From NCBI RefSeq assembly GCF_902506345.1, contig NZ_LR733413.1, forward strand, positions 564,531 to 628,530: a DNA stretch of 64,000 nt, written 5' to 3'. Made by a program: the position numbers and the translations under genes. This document shows, piece by piece, positions 27,084 through 35,864 of this stretch. Position 1 is the stretch's first letter. Every line of letters begins with the position of its first letter. The notes below the pieces were generated by a model. That model did not search any database, was not told the origin of the DNA, and worked only from the letters and a program-made list of their open reading frames with translations. Source of the DNA: Flavobacterium sp. 9R (lineage in GTDB: Bacteria > Bacteroidota > Bacteroidia > Flavobacteriales > Flavobacteriaceae).

Positions 27084-27851
27084 TTATTTCTTTTTGGTTT
27101 TCATATTCAATATTTCGACGAACAGAGAAAATGAAATGGCAAAGTACAAATAGCCTTTAGGTACTGGCGTGACGTGACTTCCAAAGATTAATGCATTGGA
27201 TAAATGCGCACTTTCTGTTAATAACATGAAGCCAATCAAAATCAAAAAGGATAAACCTAAGATTTGAATAGAAGGGTGTTTGTTTACAAAATTACCTACC
27301 GGAACAGCAAATTGCATCATAATGAAAACTGAGACAATTACAGCAGTAATCATAATGTAAATTGCACCAGGAACGCCATTGGTCATCCCAACTGCAGTAA
27401 GAATACTGTCGAAAGAAAAAACCAAATCAATCATAATGATTTGTAGAATGACACTTTGGAAAGATTTGGTTGCTGCTCTGCCGAGTTCTTTTTCTTCATG
27501 TCCCCTTTCATCTACTTTTTCACGGATTTCGTTGGTGCTTTTGTAAATAAGGAACAATCCTCCCAACAATAAAATAATGCTTTGACCAGTAATGCCCGCT
27601 TGTAGCCATCCCCAGTCGATGGTGAACCATGGTTTTTTCATCTGAATCAACAAATTGATTCCGAATAGTAAAGCGATTCGCATGAACATAGCCAAAAACA
27701 TTCCAATTTTGGTGGCTTTTTTACGTTTTTCTTCAGGTAATTTTCCTGTGGCAATCGAAATAAAAATAATATTGTCTATCCCTAAAACAATTTCTAGAAA
27801 AGTTAGGGTCAATAAGGCAATCCAAGCATCAGGATTCAGAAATACTTCCAT
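27084..27851 (-). CDS. TerC family integral membrane protein
   Basis: 255 residues with about seven membrane segments. The two family motifs with acidic residues in membrane helices are present: FLEIVLGIDNIIF near the N-terminus and DLVFSFDSILTAVGMTNG in the middle. TerC-family proteins are tied to metal export and tellurite resistance; in several bacteria they help load metals onto secreted proteins. Here it stands alone, with a terminator behind it and no tellurite genes nearby. Confidence 0.92.
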   Translation of the reverse strand: MEVFLNPDAWIALLTLTFLEIVLGIDNIIFISIATGKLPEEKRKKATKIGMFLAMFMRIALLFGINLLIQMKKPWFTIDWGWLQAGITGQSIILLLGGLFLIYKSTNEIREKVDERGHEEKELGRAATKSFQSVILQIIMIDLVFSFDSILTAVGMTNGVPGAIYIMITAVIVSVFIMMQFAVPVGNFVNKHPSIQILGLSFLILIGFMLLTESAHLSNALIFGSHVTPVPKGYLYFAISFSLFVEILNMKTKKK

Positions 27852-27895
27852 TTAGGTTTTGTTAAAAGTTAATATTTATGTTTTTGGATAATGAA

Positions 27896-28264
27896 CTAAA
27901 GTTTAATTACTGTGCCAGTTTGTTTGGCATCTGAACCTACCATTCCGAATTCAAAGGTATAAGAATTAGCTGTTGTAGTCAGGATTTTCATTTGTATGGC
28001 TTTTTCTTCCGCCATATTTTTTGGATGCTTTTTTTGGATTACATATTCGCAATCGTTGACCCAACGAATGGTGGCTGTATCTGTTTTGCCTTCAAAAGTC
28101 TCAATTTCGATGCTGTCATTGCGTTCAAAGACAGTTGTTTTTTTGACACCATTTACTTCGTATTCAAATTTGAATTTTCCGGTTTTAAAATCGGAGCATT
28201 TTCGTTCTACATTATAGCAGGAAATCAAAAGTAGTAGAGGCAAGAGGTAGTATATTTTTTTCAT
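27896..28264 (-). CDS. Small conserved lipoprotein
   Basis: 122 residues, with a lipoprotein signal ending at LLISC. Mature sequence has DFKTGKFKFEY, RNDSIEIETFEGKTDTATIRWVNDCEYVI and ends in GTVIKL. It looks like a single beta-rich domain of the kind found widely in flavobacteria. I do not know a function. It follows the pentapeptide-repeat gene by 14 bases on the same strand and may be co-transcribed. Confidence 0.82.
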   Translation of the reverse strand: MKKIYYLLPLLLLISCYNVERKCSDFKTGKFKFEYEVNGVKKTTVFERNDSIEIETFEGKTDTATIRWVNDCEYVIQKKHPKNMAEEKAIQMKILTTTANSYTFEFGMVGSDAKQTGTVIKL

Positions 28265-28278
28265 TTTTAGTTCTGTTT

Positions 28279-28851
28279 TTATTCAATTTTAATATCGTAT
28301 TTATCCAAAAGGCCTACGATTCCTTGTGTAGTAAATTTGGCTTTTTTCATCGGATTGAATTCGGGGTCGATGCTGTAATTGTATGCGGTTCTAAAATCGG
28401 CTCCTGCCAATTGGGTATCATTAAAAATCGCACGGTCAAGATTGCAATTATCAAACACACTATTGTTCAGTTGTGTCCCAATGAAAGTTACTTCTTTGAG
28501 CGAACACCCTGAAAATTGGGTTTTCGGCATTTTTTTATTGGCAAAAGACGCGTAATCCAACACGCTATCTTGGAAACCCACATCGAATAAAAAATCGTCA
28601 CATCCTTGAAATTGAATGCCCAAGAGTTTACAGTTTTTGAAACGAACGGTTTTTAAACTACTGGCTGCAAGTTGCACCATAGATAAATTGCAATCTATAA
28701 ACTCGCAATCCATAAAGGTGTTGTTGCATAAATCACTATTGGAAAAATCACAGTTTTTAAACACGCAATCTTCAAACTCGCGATGGTTTATTTTTTGATC
28801 AACAGCGATGACTTTGTCAAAGGTTTTTTGAACGTTAATTAGGTTTTCCAT
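28279..28851 (-). CDS. Pentapeptide-repeat protein, Qnr-like architecture
   Basis: About 190 residues from MENLINVQKTF at 28851, chosen because that ATG overlaps the upstream gene's stop (TAATG). A Met 30 bases further upstream (28881) is the alternative. Repeats of the A(D/N)LxX type run from about 30 to 165 (FEDCVFKNCDFSNSDLCNNTF; CNLDRAIFNDTQLAGADF), broken by one short interruption, and end in DPEFNPMKKAKF. The fold is a right-handed quadrilateral beta helix. Qnr and MfpA relatives mimic DNA and guard gyrase from quinolones; whether this one does is unknown. Confidence 0.85.
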   Translation of the reverse strand: MENLINVQKTFDKVIAVDQKINHREFEDCVFKNCDFSNSDLCNNTFMDCEFIDCNLSMVQLAASSLKTVRFKNCKLLGIQFQGCDDFLFDVGFQDSVLDYASFANKKMPKTQFSGCSLKEVTFIGTQLNNSVFDNCNLDRAIFNDTQLAGADFRTAYNYSIDPEFNPMKKAKFTTQGIVGLLDKYDIKIE

Positions 28852-29072
28852 TAGTCGTTGAATAAAGCTTTCATAATCCATCTAAGGCCTGTAAAGATTA
28901 AGTACATCGAAGCCAAACAAGCTATGATTCCTATGCCAAGCACCAAATAATGCCAATTCGTATGTTGGTTCATAAAGGCGTTATAAATGATAGACGGGCC
29001 AAGGAAGAGTAAGGGCAAAGCTCCTGATAAATATTTGATTCCTTTGGATAAATAGTCTTTATTGGTTGCCAT
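28851..29072 (-). CDS. DUF6095-like small membrane protein
   Basis: 73 residues with two predicted membrane segments (YLSGALPLLFLGPSIIYNAF and LVLGIGIIACLASMYLIF). It sits between murQ and the pentapeptide-repeat gene, a neighbourhood I associate with flavobacterial genomes. Family name from memory of the KGIKYLSGALPLLF pattern; function unknown. Confidence 0.78.
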   Translation of the reverse strand: MATNKDYLSKGIKYLSGALPLLFLGPSIIYNAFMNQHTNWHYLVLGIGIIACLASMYLIFTGLRWIMKALFND

Positions 29073-29106
29073 TTAAAGTCAGAAGTTGGAGGTTAGAAGT
29101 AAGAAT

Positions 29107-29925
29107 TTAATTTTGAGGGTTGAAGTTGTCTACCGCTTTTCGAACACTTCCGTATTTGGTTAATAATTCGGATGCTTTTTCGTAGGAAACAGGAATTTCT
29201 CCCATAATCATCTTCACGCCACGGTCTACCAATTTGGCGTTGCTCAATTGCATATCGACCATTTTGTTGCCTTTTACTTTGCCTAGCTGAATCATAGTAG
29301 CCGTCGAAATCATATTGAGGACTAATTTTTGAGCGGTACCTGCTTTCATTCTCGAACTTCCGGTTACAAATTCGGGACCGACAATGACTTCGATTGGGAA
29401 TTTTGCGGTTTGTGACAACGGACTTCCTGCATTGCAAGAAATACTTCCTGTACTGATTTTTTTCTCGTTGCAGGCTTTTAAACCGCCAATTACATAAGGA
29501 GTTGTGCCTGAAGCAGCGATACCTATGACCACATCGTTTTCATTGATGTCGAATTGTTGTAAATCTTTCCAAGCTTGTTCCGCGTCATCTTCGGCATTTT
29601 CTACAGCTCTTCGAATGGCTTTGTCTCCGCCAGCTATGATGCCCACAACTAAATCAAAAGGAACTCCAAAAGTTGGTGGACATTCCGATGCGTCGACTAC
29701 ACCTAATCGTCCAGAAGTACCAGCTCCAATATAAAAAAGGCGTCCTCCAAGTTTCATTTTGGCTGCAATTTCGTTTACCAAGGTTTCGATTTGAGGTAAA
29801 GCTTTTGCAACTGCTAAAGGAACTGTTTGGTCTTCTTGATTGATATTGTGTAGCAATTCTTGAACCGACATTTTTTCTAAATGTTCGTATTTTGAGGATT
29901 GTTCGGTGGTTTTAGTGAAGGTCAT
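29107..29925 (-). CDS. murQ: N-acetylmuramic acid 6-phosphate etherase
   Basis: 272 residues. SIS-fold enzyme with GAGTSGRLGVVDASECPPTFG (sugar-phosphate loop and catalytic Glu), IAGGDKAIRRAVENAEDD, and GPEFVTGSSRMKAGTAQKLVLNM, all signatures of MurQ. It splits the lactyl ether of MurNAc-6-P to GlcNAc-6-P and D-lactate in cell-wall recycling. The DUF6095-like gene follows after 34 bases. The 275-bp gap upstream of it holds nothing I recognise. Confidence 0.96.
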   Translation of the reverse strand: MTFTKTTEQSSKYEHLEKMSVQELLHNINQEDQTVPLAVAKALPQIETLVNEIAAKMKLGGRLFYIGAGTSGRLGVVDASECPPTFGVPFDLVVGIIAGGDKAIRRAVENAEDDAEQAWKDLQQFDINENDVVIGIAASGTTPYVIGGLKACNEKKISTGSISCNAGSPLSQTAKFPIEVIVGPEFVTGSSRMKAGTAQKLVLNMISTATMIQLGKVKGNKMVDMQLSNAKLVDRGVKMIMGEIPVSYEKASELLTKYGSVRKAVDNFNPQN

Positions 29926-30200
29926 AATGAATTTTTAGCCTAAATTTTGAAGCACCAAAGTTAATTAAAATTTAGGAGTCATTATGATTAATTCAATAGT
30001 TTGTAGAGGGAAGGGTATACTTTTGAAAATGACAGTTGACAAGCAGTATATCGATGTCTAGTATAGAATATAGTAGTGTGTGTGGAATAAATTATTGGTA
30101 AAAACAACAAGGTTTTCATCATCTTAACACGTACAAAAAGGTTTGGAAAACTATTCTAATTTGAAATAAAAATAAAAAACTAATGTTGAAGTGTTAGTTA

Positions 30201-30608
30201 TTAATTAGTTTTTAGCATCTTGATAATTGCTGAATCCTTTTCTACTGATTCGGTTAATGTTTTGTGTAAGCGCTCCGCCATATTTTCTATGCTATCTGAA
30301 ATTGAGCCACAAATTAAATCCATTCTCTTTTGCTTTTCTTCTTTTATTGCTAATACTAATTTATTAATAAGAAAATCATCGTATTTTTCAGCGATTGAGT
30401 CATGGGTGTTGGTAATTCTGATAACATAATCGTTACTGAAAATAGTGACTCTGATATGATGATCTTCATTACTCAAATAATATTTTCTGCCCAATTCATC
30501 ACAATGAATATCAGTGCTGTTTCTTTTCAATAATTCTGATATGATACCAAAAATATGGCTTTCAGTTTTTGAAAATTCTCTAGATTTTTTATGAAACAAA
30601 CTAAACAT
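30201..30608 (-). CDS. Hypothetical soluble protein
   Basis: 135 residues, no signal peptide or membrane segment. N-terminus basic (MFSLFHKKSREFSK), then a beta-rich segment (KYYLSNEDHHIRVTIFSNDYVIRITN) and a charged helical C-terminal half (IKEEKQKRMDLICGSISDSIENMAERL). I do not recognise a family. It is isolated: 275 bp of empty DNA on one side and 229 bp on the other. Confidence 0.7.
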   Translation of the reverse strand: MFSLFHKKSREFSKTESHIFGIISELLKRNSTDIHCDELGRKYYLSNEDHHIRVTIFSNDYVIRITNTHDSIAEKYDDFLINKLVLAIKEEKQKRMDLICGSISDSIENMAERLHKTLTESVEKDSAIIKMLKTN

Positions 30609-30837
30609 AATAAAAAGTATTTAAATTAATTACAGTTACATTTGATTCCTAAGAAATAATAGAATTCAATTGAGATTACTCAAATTGGTTTCTAAATTAT
30701 TTTCAAATAAATTTAAATACTAGATAACATCAAAATAAATCAGTTTAAATACTTAAAGTTCAGATGAAATGCGATTAAAATCAATTTATATTTTTATTTA
30801 GTGATATGTTATTATGTTAGTTGGTTTTATACATAAG

Positions 30838-31506
30838 TTACAATAGTATTGCTAATAGAATTCCCAATATGATCATGGATACTTTGGCCACGTTGAATTT
30901 GTGTCCTTCGCTGCTTTCAAAAATGATGGTAGAGGAGATATGAAACAAAATCCCGATAACGATGGCGGTGATTTCGGTGGTGTATTCTTGTAATCCAGGA
31001 ATATAATTGGAGGCTAATGTGCCCAGAGGGGTCATCATGGCAAAAGTAATCATGAACGCAAAAATGGCTTTTTTGTTGAGTTGTGCTTGTACAAAAAAGG
31101 TAGTCAAGATAATGGCTATTGGCAGGTGGTGAATAGCAATTCCGATGGCCAAATCGTGGTGGTTGCCAACAGGAAATCCTTCTAATAAAGCATGAATACA
31201 AAGGCTTATGAATAACAACCAAGGAATGTGTGTTATGGTTTGATGACCGTGAACGTGTCCGTGTTCAGCACCTTTAGAGAAGAATTCTAATATGATTTGA
31301 AACAAAATACCCAACATAATATAGAGACCAATAGTGGTGTTTTTGGTTTCGTAGACCTCTGGTAATAAACTGATCACTGTAACGGATAGCAAAAATGAAC
31401 CGCTAAAAGCCAAAAGAAGTTTCAGGTTGGATTTCTTTTTGGGCTGGATCACTAATGCCAAGATATACCCGAGGATTACAGCAATTAAAGGCAAGAGGTA
31501 ATTCAT
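30838..31506 (-). CDS. ZIP-family divalent metal transporter
   Basis: 222 residues, about seven or eight membrane helices. The paired helix motifs of ZIP proteins are present: LCIHALLEGFPVGN and LAIGIAIHHLPIAII, each with His and acidic ligands, plus a His-rich cytoplasmic loop (GAEHGHVHGHQ). It moves zinc or a related divalent metal into the cytoplasm. The 66-base gap to the methyltransferase gene on the same strand allows co-transcription. Confidence 0.9.
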   Translation of the reverse strand: MNYLLPLIAVILGYILALVIQPKKKSNLKLLLAFSGSFLLSVTVISLLPEVYETKNTTIGLYIMLGILFQIILEFFSKGAEHGHVHGHQTITHIPWLLFISLCIHALLEGFPVGNHHDLAIGIAIHHLPIAIILTTFFVQAQLNKKAIFAFMITFAMMTPLGTLASNYIPGLQEYTTEITAIVIGILFHISSTIIFESSEGHKFNVAKVSMIILGILLAILL

Positions 31507-31573
31507 TATTTTTATTTTAGTGGGTTTAGAAAATATTGAAATCTAAAGGTTGAAGTTATGGATCTCAAGAAAA

Positions 31574-32338
31574 TTATTTAAAAATCATAATTAAACGTTC
31601 ACTATCTGTTTTGTGGAATTTTTTAAGCTTGTAATCGCCAAAAATATCCAACAGATAAATTCCAGCTTCGTCCATTAGTTCTTGAAAATCTTGTAAACTA
31701 AAAGCTCTTACTTTTTCGGTGAAATGATAGTGTTGCCCTTGGTCTTCAAAGCTGATTTCTTTGTAAATATGTCCTTCTTTTACATATCTTTTGATGTGAA
31801 ACTCGATTTGGTCTACCGTTTTAACTTCTTCGGGAACTAGGGTTTCAATGACTTGATTCACATTCATAAAATCAATCACAGCAAATCCTGTTTCGGATAG
31901 ACTGTCTTTGATGGCTATTAAAGTTTTCAGATTATCAGCCTCATCTTCAAAATAGCCAAAACTGGTGAATAGATTGAAAATAGCGTCAAATTTTTCTTCA
32001 AAAGGTTCACGCATATCGTGCACTTTAAAGGATAAATGAGTGTTGCTGTTTCTGCTCGCCTCAGCAATGCTGTTTTCAGACAAATCCGCTCCCAAAACAT
32101 TGTATCCTAATTGACTCAAATAAATGGCGTGACGGCCTTTCCCACAGGCTAAATCTAAGACTTTTGCTTTATCAGGTAAGTTGAGATACTGAGTCAAATT
32201 ATCCATAAAAATTTGCGCCTCACGATAGTTGCGTTCTTTGTAAAGGATATGATAGTAAGGAGTGTCAAACCAAGAGGTAAACCAATTTTTGGTGGATGGC
32301 TCTTGGTGGTTTATAGTGGGTTTGTGGTCTTCAGACAT
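31574..32338 (-). CDS. Class I SAM-dependent methyltransferase
   Basis: 254 residues. Motif I is VLDLACGKGRHAIYLSQLGYNVLGADLS (around 60-90), followed by FDAIFNLFTSFGYF, a typical post-I/motif II region. The N-terminal stretch before the Rossmann fold carries WFDTPYYHILYKERN. Small-molecule substrate unknown. It is divergent from the rRNA methyltransferase gene at 32450. Confidence 0.88.
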   Translation of the reverse strand: MSEDHKPTINHQEPSTKNWFTSWFDTPYYHILYKERNYREAQIFMDNLTQYLNLPDKAKVLDLACGKGRHAIYLSQLGYNVLGADLSENSIAEASRNSNTHLSFKVHDMREPFEEKFDAIFNLFTSFGYFEDEADNLKTLIAIKDSLSETGFAVIDFMNVNQVIETLVPEEVKTVDQIEFHIKRYVKEGHIYKEISFEDQGQHYHFTEKVRAFSLQDFQELMDEAGIYLLDIFGDYKLKKFHKTDSERLIMIFK

Positions 32339-32449
32339 TTATTCGTTTTCATTTAATTTAAGTCCGGCAAATTTAGTGTATTTTTGCAGAAAATATACTA
32401 TTTCAAACCGTTTGGAGTTTGGAATTTAATACTTGGAATATAGCATACG

Positions 32450-33616
32450 ATGGAGAATTTTAAAATGATAGCCAAAACCTTTTTTGGTTTTGAAGAAATA
32501 TTGGCCAAAGAGTTGCGCCAATTGGGTGCGCAAGAGGTAGAGCAGGGGATTAGAATGGTGAGTTTTAAGGGAGATAAAGGATTTATGTATAAAGCCAATT
32601 TGTCTTTGCGTACTGCATTAAAGGTGTTAAAGCCAATTTATTCTTTTAGAGCAACCAATGAAGCAGCTTTGTATAAAGGTATTGCAAGTGTGAATTGGTC
32701 TAAATATATCAATGCCAATCAAACGTTTGTGATTGATGCAACGGTGCATTCGGATCATTTTAACCATTCGGAGTTTGTGTCTCAAAAATGTAAAGACGCG
32801 ATTGTGGATCAGTTTAGAGAACGCACGGGTCAACGTCCAAGCATTGACAAAGTTTTTCCTGATTTACGAATCAATGTTCATATTGGCAAAGACCAAGTTT
32901 CCGTAGCATTGGATACTTCTGGAAATTCGTTGCACCAACGTGGCTACAGAACGGCTACAAATATTGCTCCTATCAACGAAGTTTTGGCAGCGGGTATTTT
33001 ATTATTATCAGGTTGGGAAGGGCAAGGTCACTTTTTGGATCCGATGTGTGGTTCAGGAACATTTTTGGCCGAGGCCGCAATGATTGCTTGTAATATTCCT
33101 GCTAATATCAATCGAAAAGAATTTGCTTTTGAAAAATGGAAGGACTGGGATAATGATTTGTTTGACCAAATCATGGACAGTTTATTGAAAAAAGTAAAAG
33201 AGTTTCATTACACGATAAAAGGCTATGACAAAGCGCCAAGTGCGGTTCAAAAGGCCAAAGACAATATCAAAAATGCCAATTTAGACGAATACGTAACGGT
33301 TGCTGAAGAAAACTTTTTTGATACCGAAAAAACGACCGAAGGCAAATTGCATATGGTTTTCAATCCGCCGTATGACGAGCGATTGGATATTCACATGGAG
33401 GAATTCTACAAAAGTATTGGCGATACCTTGAAGAAGAATTATCCAGGTACCAATGCGTGGTTTATTACGGCGAATTTAGATGCTTTGAAATTTGTCGGTT
33501 TAAAACCTTCCAGAAAAATCAAATTGTTTAATGCTAGTTTAGAAGCGCGTTTGGTGAAATACGAAATGTACGAAGGAAGTAAAAGAACCAAGTTTCAGAC
33601 CGAAAATAAAGAGTAA
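32450..33616 (+). CDS. THUMP-domain RNA methyltransferase (RlmL-type, 23S rRNA m2G)
   Basis: 388 residues. The N-terminal ferredoxin-like and THUMP region (about 1-150) is followed by a Rossmann methyltransferase with DPMCGSGTFLAEAA and the exocyclic-amine motif NPPYDERL. This corresponds to the RlmL N-terminal half that makes m2G2445 in 23S rRNA; the RlmK half of the E. coli fusion is absent, usual in Bacteroidota. The exact target guanine is inferred. Confidence 0.93.
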   Translation: MENFKMIAKTFFGFEEILAKELRQLGAQEVEQGIRMVSFKGDKGFMYKANLSLRTALKVLKPIYSFRATNEAALYKGIASVNWSKYINANQTFVIDATVHSDHFNHSEFVSQKCKDAIVDQFRERTGQRPSIDKVFPDLRINVHIGKDQVSVALDTSGNSLHQRGYRTATNIAPINEVLAAGILLLSGWEGQGHFLDPMCGSGTFLAEAAMIACNIPANINRKEFAFEKWKDWDNDLFDQIMDSLLKKVKEFHYTIKGYDKAPSAVQKAKDNIKNANLDEYVTVAEENFFDTEKTTEGKLHMVFNPPYDERLDIHMEEFYKSIGDTLKKNYPGTNAWFITANLDALKFVGLKPSRKIKLFNASLEARLVKYEMYEGSKRTKFQTENKE

Positions 33617-33638
33617 ATTTTAATTTAATTTTTTCAAT

Positions 33639-33875
33639 ATGACGAAATTACAAGTACGAGCATTTCTATACCAATTGGGTTGTTTTGCCATTTTGTTTGT
33701 TGGTTTTCGCTATTTAGTAGGAACCTACACAGGTTTAACTGGGTTTTGGGTTCCGTTAACAGCATTTGCTTTGGGTACAATTTTGGCACCTAAATTTCAA
33801 GCAGCCAAAACCAAAGACGGCGAAAAACTATTTATGTCTTGGATTTTTCTTAAAGGAGTTCGAATCATAGGGTAA
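33639..33875 (+). CDS. Small conserved membrane protein
   Basis: 78 residues with two hydrophobic stretches (FLYQLGCFAILFVGFRYLV and GFWVPLTAFALGTILAP) and a basic C-terminal tail. It starts 22 bases after the rRNA methyltransferase stop and is probably in the same transcript. Unknown function. Confidence 0.75.
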   Translation: MTKLQVRAFLYQLGCFAILFVGFRYLVGTYTGLTGFWVPLTAFALGTILAPKFQAAKTKDGEKLFMSWIFLKGVRIIG

Positions 33876-33913
33876 TAACCCGTTGGCTGAAATTCAAATA
33901 AAATAAAAACTTA

Positions 33914-34056
33914 ACCACATAGAGCCATAGATTAATAGCAAATCAATATAGAAAAAAACAGAAATAGTACTATTTCTCACAATAGATGAGCTATGTGAAT
34001 AGTAAAACGTCTATTTGTTTCTTTTAAAAACTATAAATTCTATGATTCTATGTGGT
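33914..34056. repeat. Inverted-repeat element with ACCACATAGA termini
   Basis: A 20-base arm at 33914-33933 (ACCACATAGAGCCATAG...) and its near-inverse at 34037-34056 match at 17 of 20 positions. Between them is a perfect 18-bp palindrome, AGAAATAGTACTATTTCT (33960-33977). No ORF inside. It fills most of the 302-bp gap. It is related in look to the AACCRCAAAG repeats at 13 and 35.6 kb. Confidence 0.7.
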
Positions 34057-34120
34057 AAAAAATAATTTCACCCAATGGGTGGTAATAGTTTTCAGTTATA
34101 GAACTGATCGCTCATTTCAA

Positions 34121-34167
34121 GCATAAAAAAAGCGTTTTTACAAATCGTAAAAACGCTTTTTTTATGC
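34121..34167. terminator. Strong bidirectional terminator
   Basis: Perfect 21-bp inverted repeat (34121-34141 / 34147-34167, core AAGCGTTTTTAC) with five-base loop and A/T tracts at the base of the stem on both sides. It lies between the convergent small membrane gene (ends 33875) and the DUF6048-like gene (ends 34178). Confidence 0.92.
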
Positions 34168-34177
34168 CTTCTACCTT

Positions 34178-35011
34178 CTATTTCTTCGGCTTTTTCTCTT
34201 CTTTTTTTGCTTTTTCAGCAGGAAGTACTTTTTTCTTGTATAGCGGAACAAAGTACGAAACAGTATAGTTGAAACCTACGCCAAAATCACCATTATACGT
34301 TCGGTTAAAACCTGGAATGTACAAATTATCAAATCCACTTGGAGTTTTGTTGGTAATTAAGCGGTTTAATCGCAAACTGAAACCCACAAAAACGTTGTTG
34401 AATACTTTGGCTTTTACGCCCGCCACAACTTCTACCCAAGTAGCCGTTAAACCACTGTAATTTTTTCCTGCAACCACAACAGGAACTTCTCCCCAATACG
34501 GATTAGGATTGTAGATTTTGTAGCTATTCAATTCTTGGCTAAAGCTCGAAAAACCTGCGCGCATCCCAATCGAGATGATGTTTTCCATATCCAACCAGTT
34601 TTCGTATGCGTTATAATCGAATCCCGCTTTTAGGTAAGAACCTTTGGCGGTGGAAGTCAATCGGTCGTCTTCGGTGGTTTTGTTTTCAGTACCCAATTCG
34701 GCAGCCAAAAAATATTTTTTCGTTATGCGGTAATCTCCCACCAACTCAATTCCTTTATAGTTACTGTCGTACAAACCTCTGGTCAGTTTGTATAAATCAG
34801 CACCTACTCTTAGACCATAGCGATTGAATTTTGGAGGAACAACGGTGTCCTTTTTTTTGGTAGGCAATTTTTCTAATTCTTGCTTTGGTTTTGCAGGAAG
34901 GATATTGGTTGCTTTTGGAGGTGTAGTAGTTGTGGTCGTTTCTTGAGCTTGAACGGTAAACAAAGAAAAGAGCAAGCAGCCACTAAAAAAAGATAGAAAG
35001 GTGTGTTTCAT
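34178..35011 (-). CDS. Outer-membrane beta-barrel-like protein (DUF6048 type)
   Basis: 277 residues. Signal peptide to VQAQ, a Thr/Pro/Lys-rich linker (about 24-65), then alternating beta strands (RYGLRVGADLYKLTRG; LKAGFDYNAYENW; DFGVGFNYTVSYFVPLY) and a very basic tail (KKEEKKPKK). Domain name is from memory of the flavobacterial rlmD-DUF6452-DUF6048 cluster. It overlaps the upstream gene by 29 bases, so the two are translated together. Confidence 0.75.
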   Translation of the reverse strand: MKHTFLSFFSGCLLFSLFTVQAQETTTTTTPPKATNILPAKPKQELEKLPTKKKDTVVPPKFNRYGLRVGADLYKLTRGLYDSNYKGIELVGDYRITKKYFLAAELGTENKTTEDDRLTSTAKGSYLKAGFDYNAYENWLDMENIISIGMRAGFSSFSQELNSYKIYNPNPYWGEVPVVVAGKNYSGLTATWVEVVAGVKAKVFNNVFVGFSLRLNRLITNKTPSGFDNLYIPGFNRTYNGDFGVGFNYTVSYFVPLYKKKVLPAEKAKKEEKKPKK

Positions 35012-35522
35012 TTTCGTTGTTTATGTTAGTTTTTTGCAATTGGACTACTTTCATCCACTTGGTATCAGAAGCTGGTCCATCCGTGTGTTCAAATGGAGGA
35101 TTTGCATCCATTTCGAACAAGGTTTTGAAACCACAAGCTCTAGACACATAGACTTCGTTGGTCGTATAGTTGAATTTAATCACATCCGTATTGATAAAGG
35201 CAACATTGGTACTACCAGAATTTAGTATAAAACTAAAAGTAGTTGTAGCGGCATTGGTTTTCAGTGGAATCGAAATTTTTGAAGTATTCGCCAAGAATTT
35301 TGATTCTCCAGAAGCCGTAGCATTAAAAATCACACCATCGGTCATTCCTTCGCCTATTACTTTCAAATTCGTCACGCTTTTTTCAACCGTTGGATTGTTG
35401 ATATCGAAGAATTTAATCACCATTCTAGGTGTAGTAGGCGTATTGGCATCGCAAATGTCATCTTTCTCACAACTTGAAAAAGAGAAACAAAACACCAACA
35501 GTAAAAGCGTTATTTTTTTCAT
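34983..35522 (-). CDS. Lipoprotein (DUF6452 type)
   Basis: 179 residues. Lipoprotein signal ends at FSSC followed by EKDD. Mature part has ANTPTTPRMVIKFFD and a C-terminal NNENETHLSIFF that overlaps the next gene. It lies downstream of rlmD, with the tandem repeat block between them. Function unknown; coupling with the barrel protein suggests a shared envelope role. Confidence 0.75.
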   Translation of the reverse strand: MKKITLLLLVFCFSFSSCEKDDICDANTPTTPRMVIKFFDINNPTVEKSVTNLKVIGEGMTDGVIFNATASGESKFLANTSKISIPLKTNAATTTFSFILNSGSTNVAFINTDVIKFNYTTNEVYVSRACGFKTLFEMDANPPFEHTDGPASDTKWMKVVQLQKTNINNENETHLSIFF

Positions 35523-35618
35523 TTAAAACTATTTATTTATACGGCTAAATCATTTAAGGATTAATTGAAGATTACAAAATACCTCAAGTGATTTCTATTC
35601 TTTATTTATTATCCAATC

Positions 35619-35850
35619 TTATATGCCCTTCTATGGTTATAAAACCTAACCGCAAAGACCGCAAAGATTTACGCAAAGCACACCAAGAAAAAACTTACAT
35701 GCCCTTGAATACCTTTTATGGTTAAAAAATTCAAACGCAAAGTACGCAAAGATTTACGCAAAGCGCACAAAGAAAAACTCTTATATGCCCTTCAATACCT
35801 TATATGGTTACAAACCTCAGAAACCATTAAAAAGAAACTTCAATGACTTA
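35619..35850. repeat. Degenerate tandem repeats, period about 76-86 bp
   Basis: Units start with CTTATATGCCCTT near 35619, 35694 and 35780, with a decayed fourth start near 35840 (CAATGACTTATATG). The first two also carry AACCGCAAAGACCGCAAAG or AAACGCAAAGTACGCAAAG and GATTTACGCAAAGC; the third has lost that half. It fills the gap between rlmD and the DUF6452-type gene and reaches nearly to the rlmD stop codon. Confidence 0.8.
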
Positions 35851-35864
35851 TATGTTTACAAAAA

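Noticed and set aside
28279..28851. Quinolone-resistance gene (qnr)
   Set aside because: Only general pentapeptide-repeat architecture is shared. Gyrase protection cannot be claimed from sequence alone.
29093..29437. 114-codon open frame overlapping murQ
   Set aside because: Arg/Ser/Gln-rich shadow in another frame of a gene with full MurQ signatures.
35619..35850. CRISPR array
   Set aside because: The repeats are about 80 bp, degenerate, without unique equal-length spacers, and there are no cas genes.
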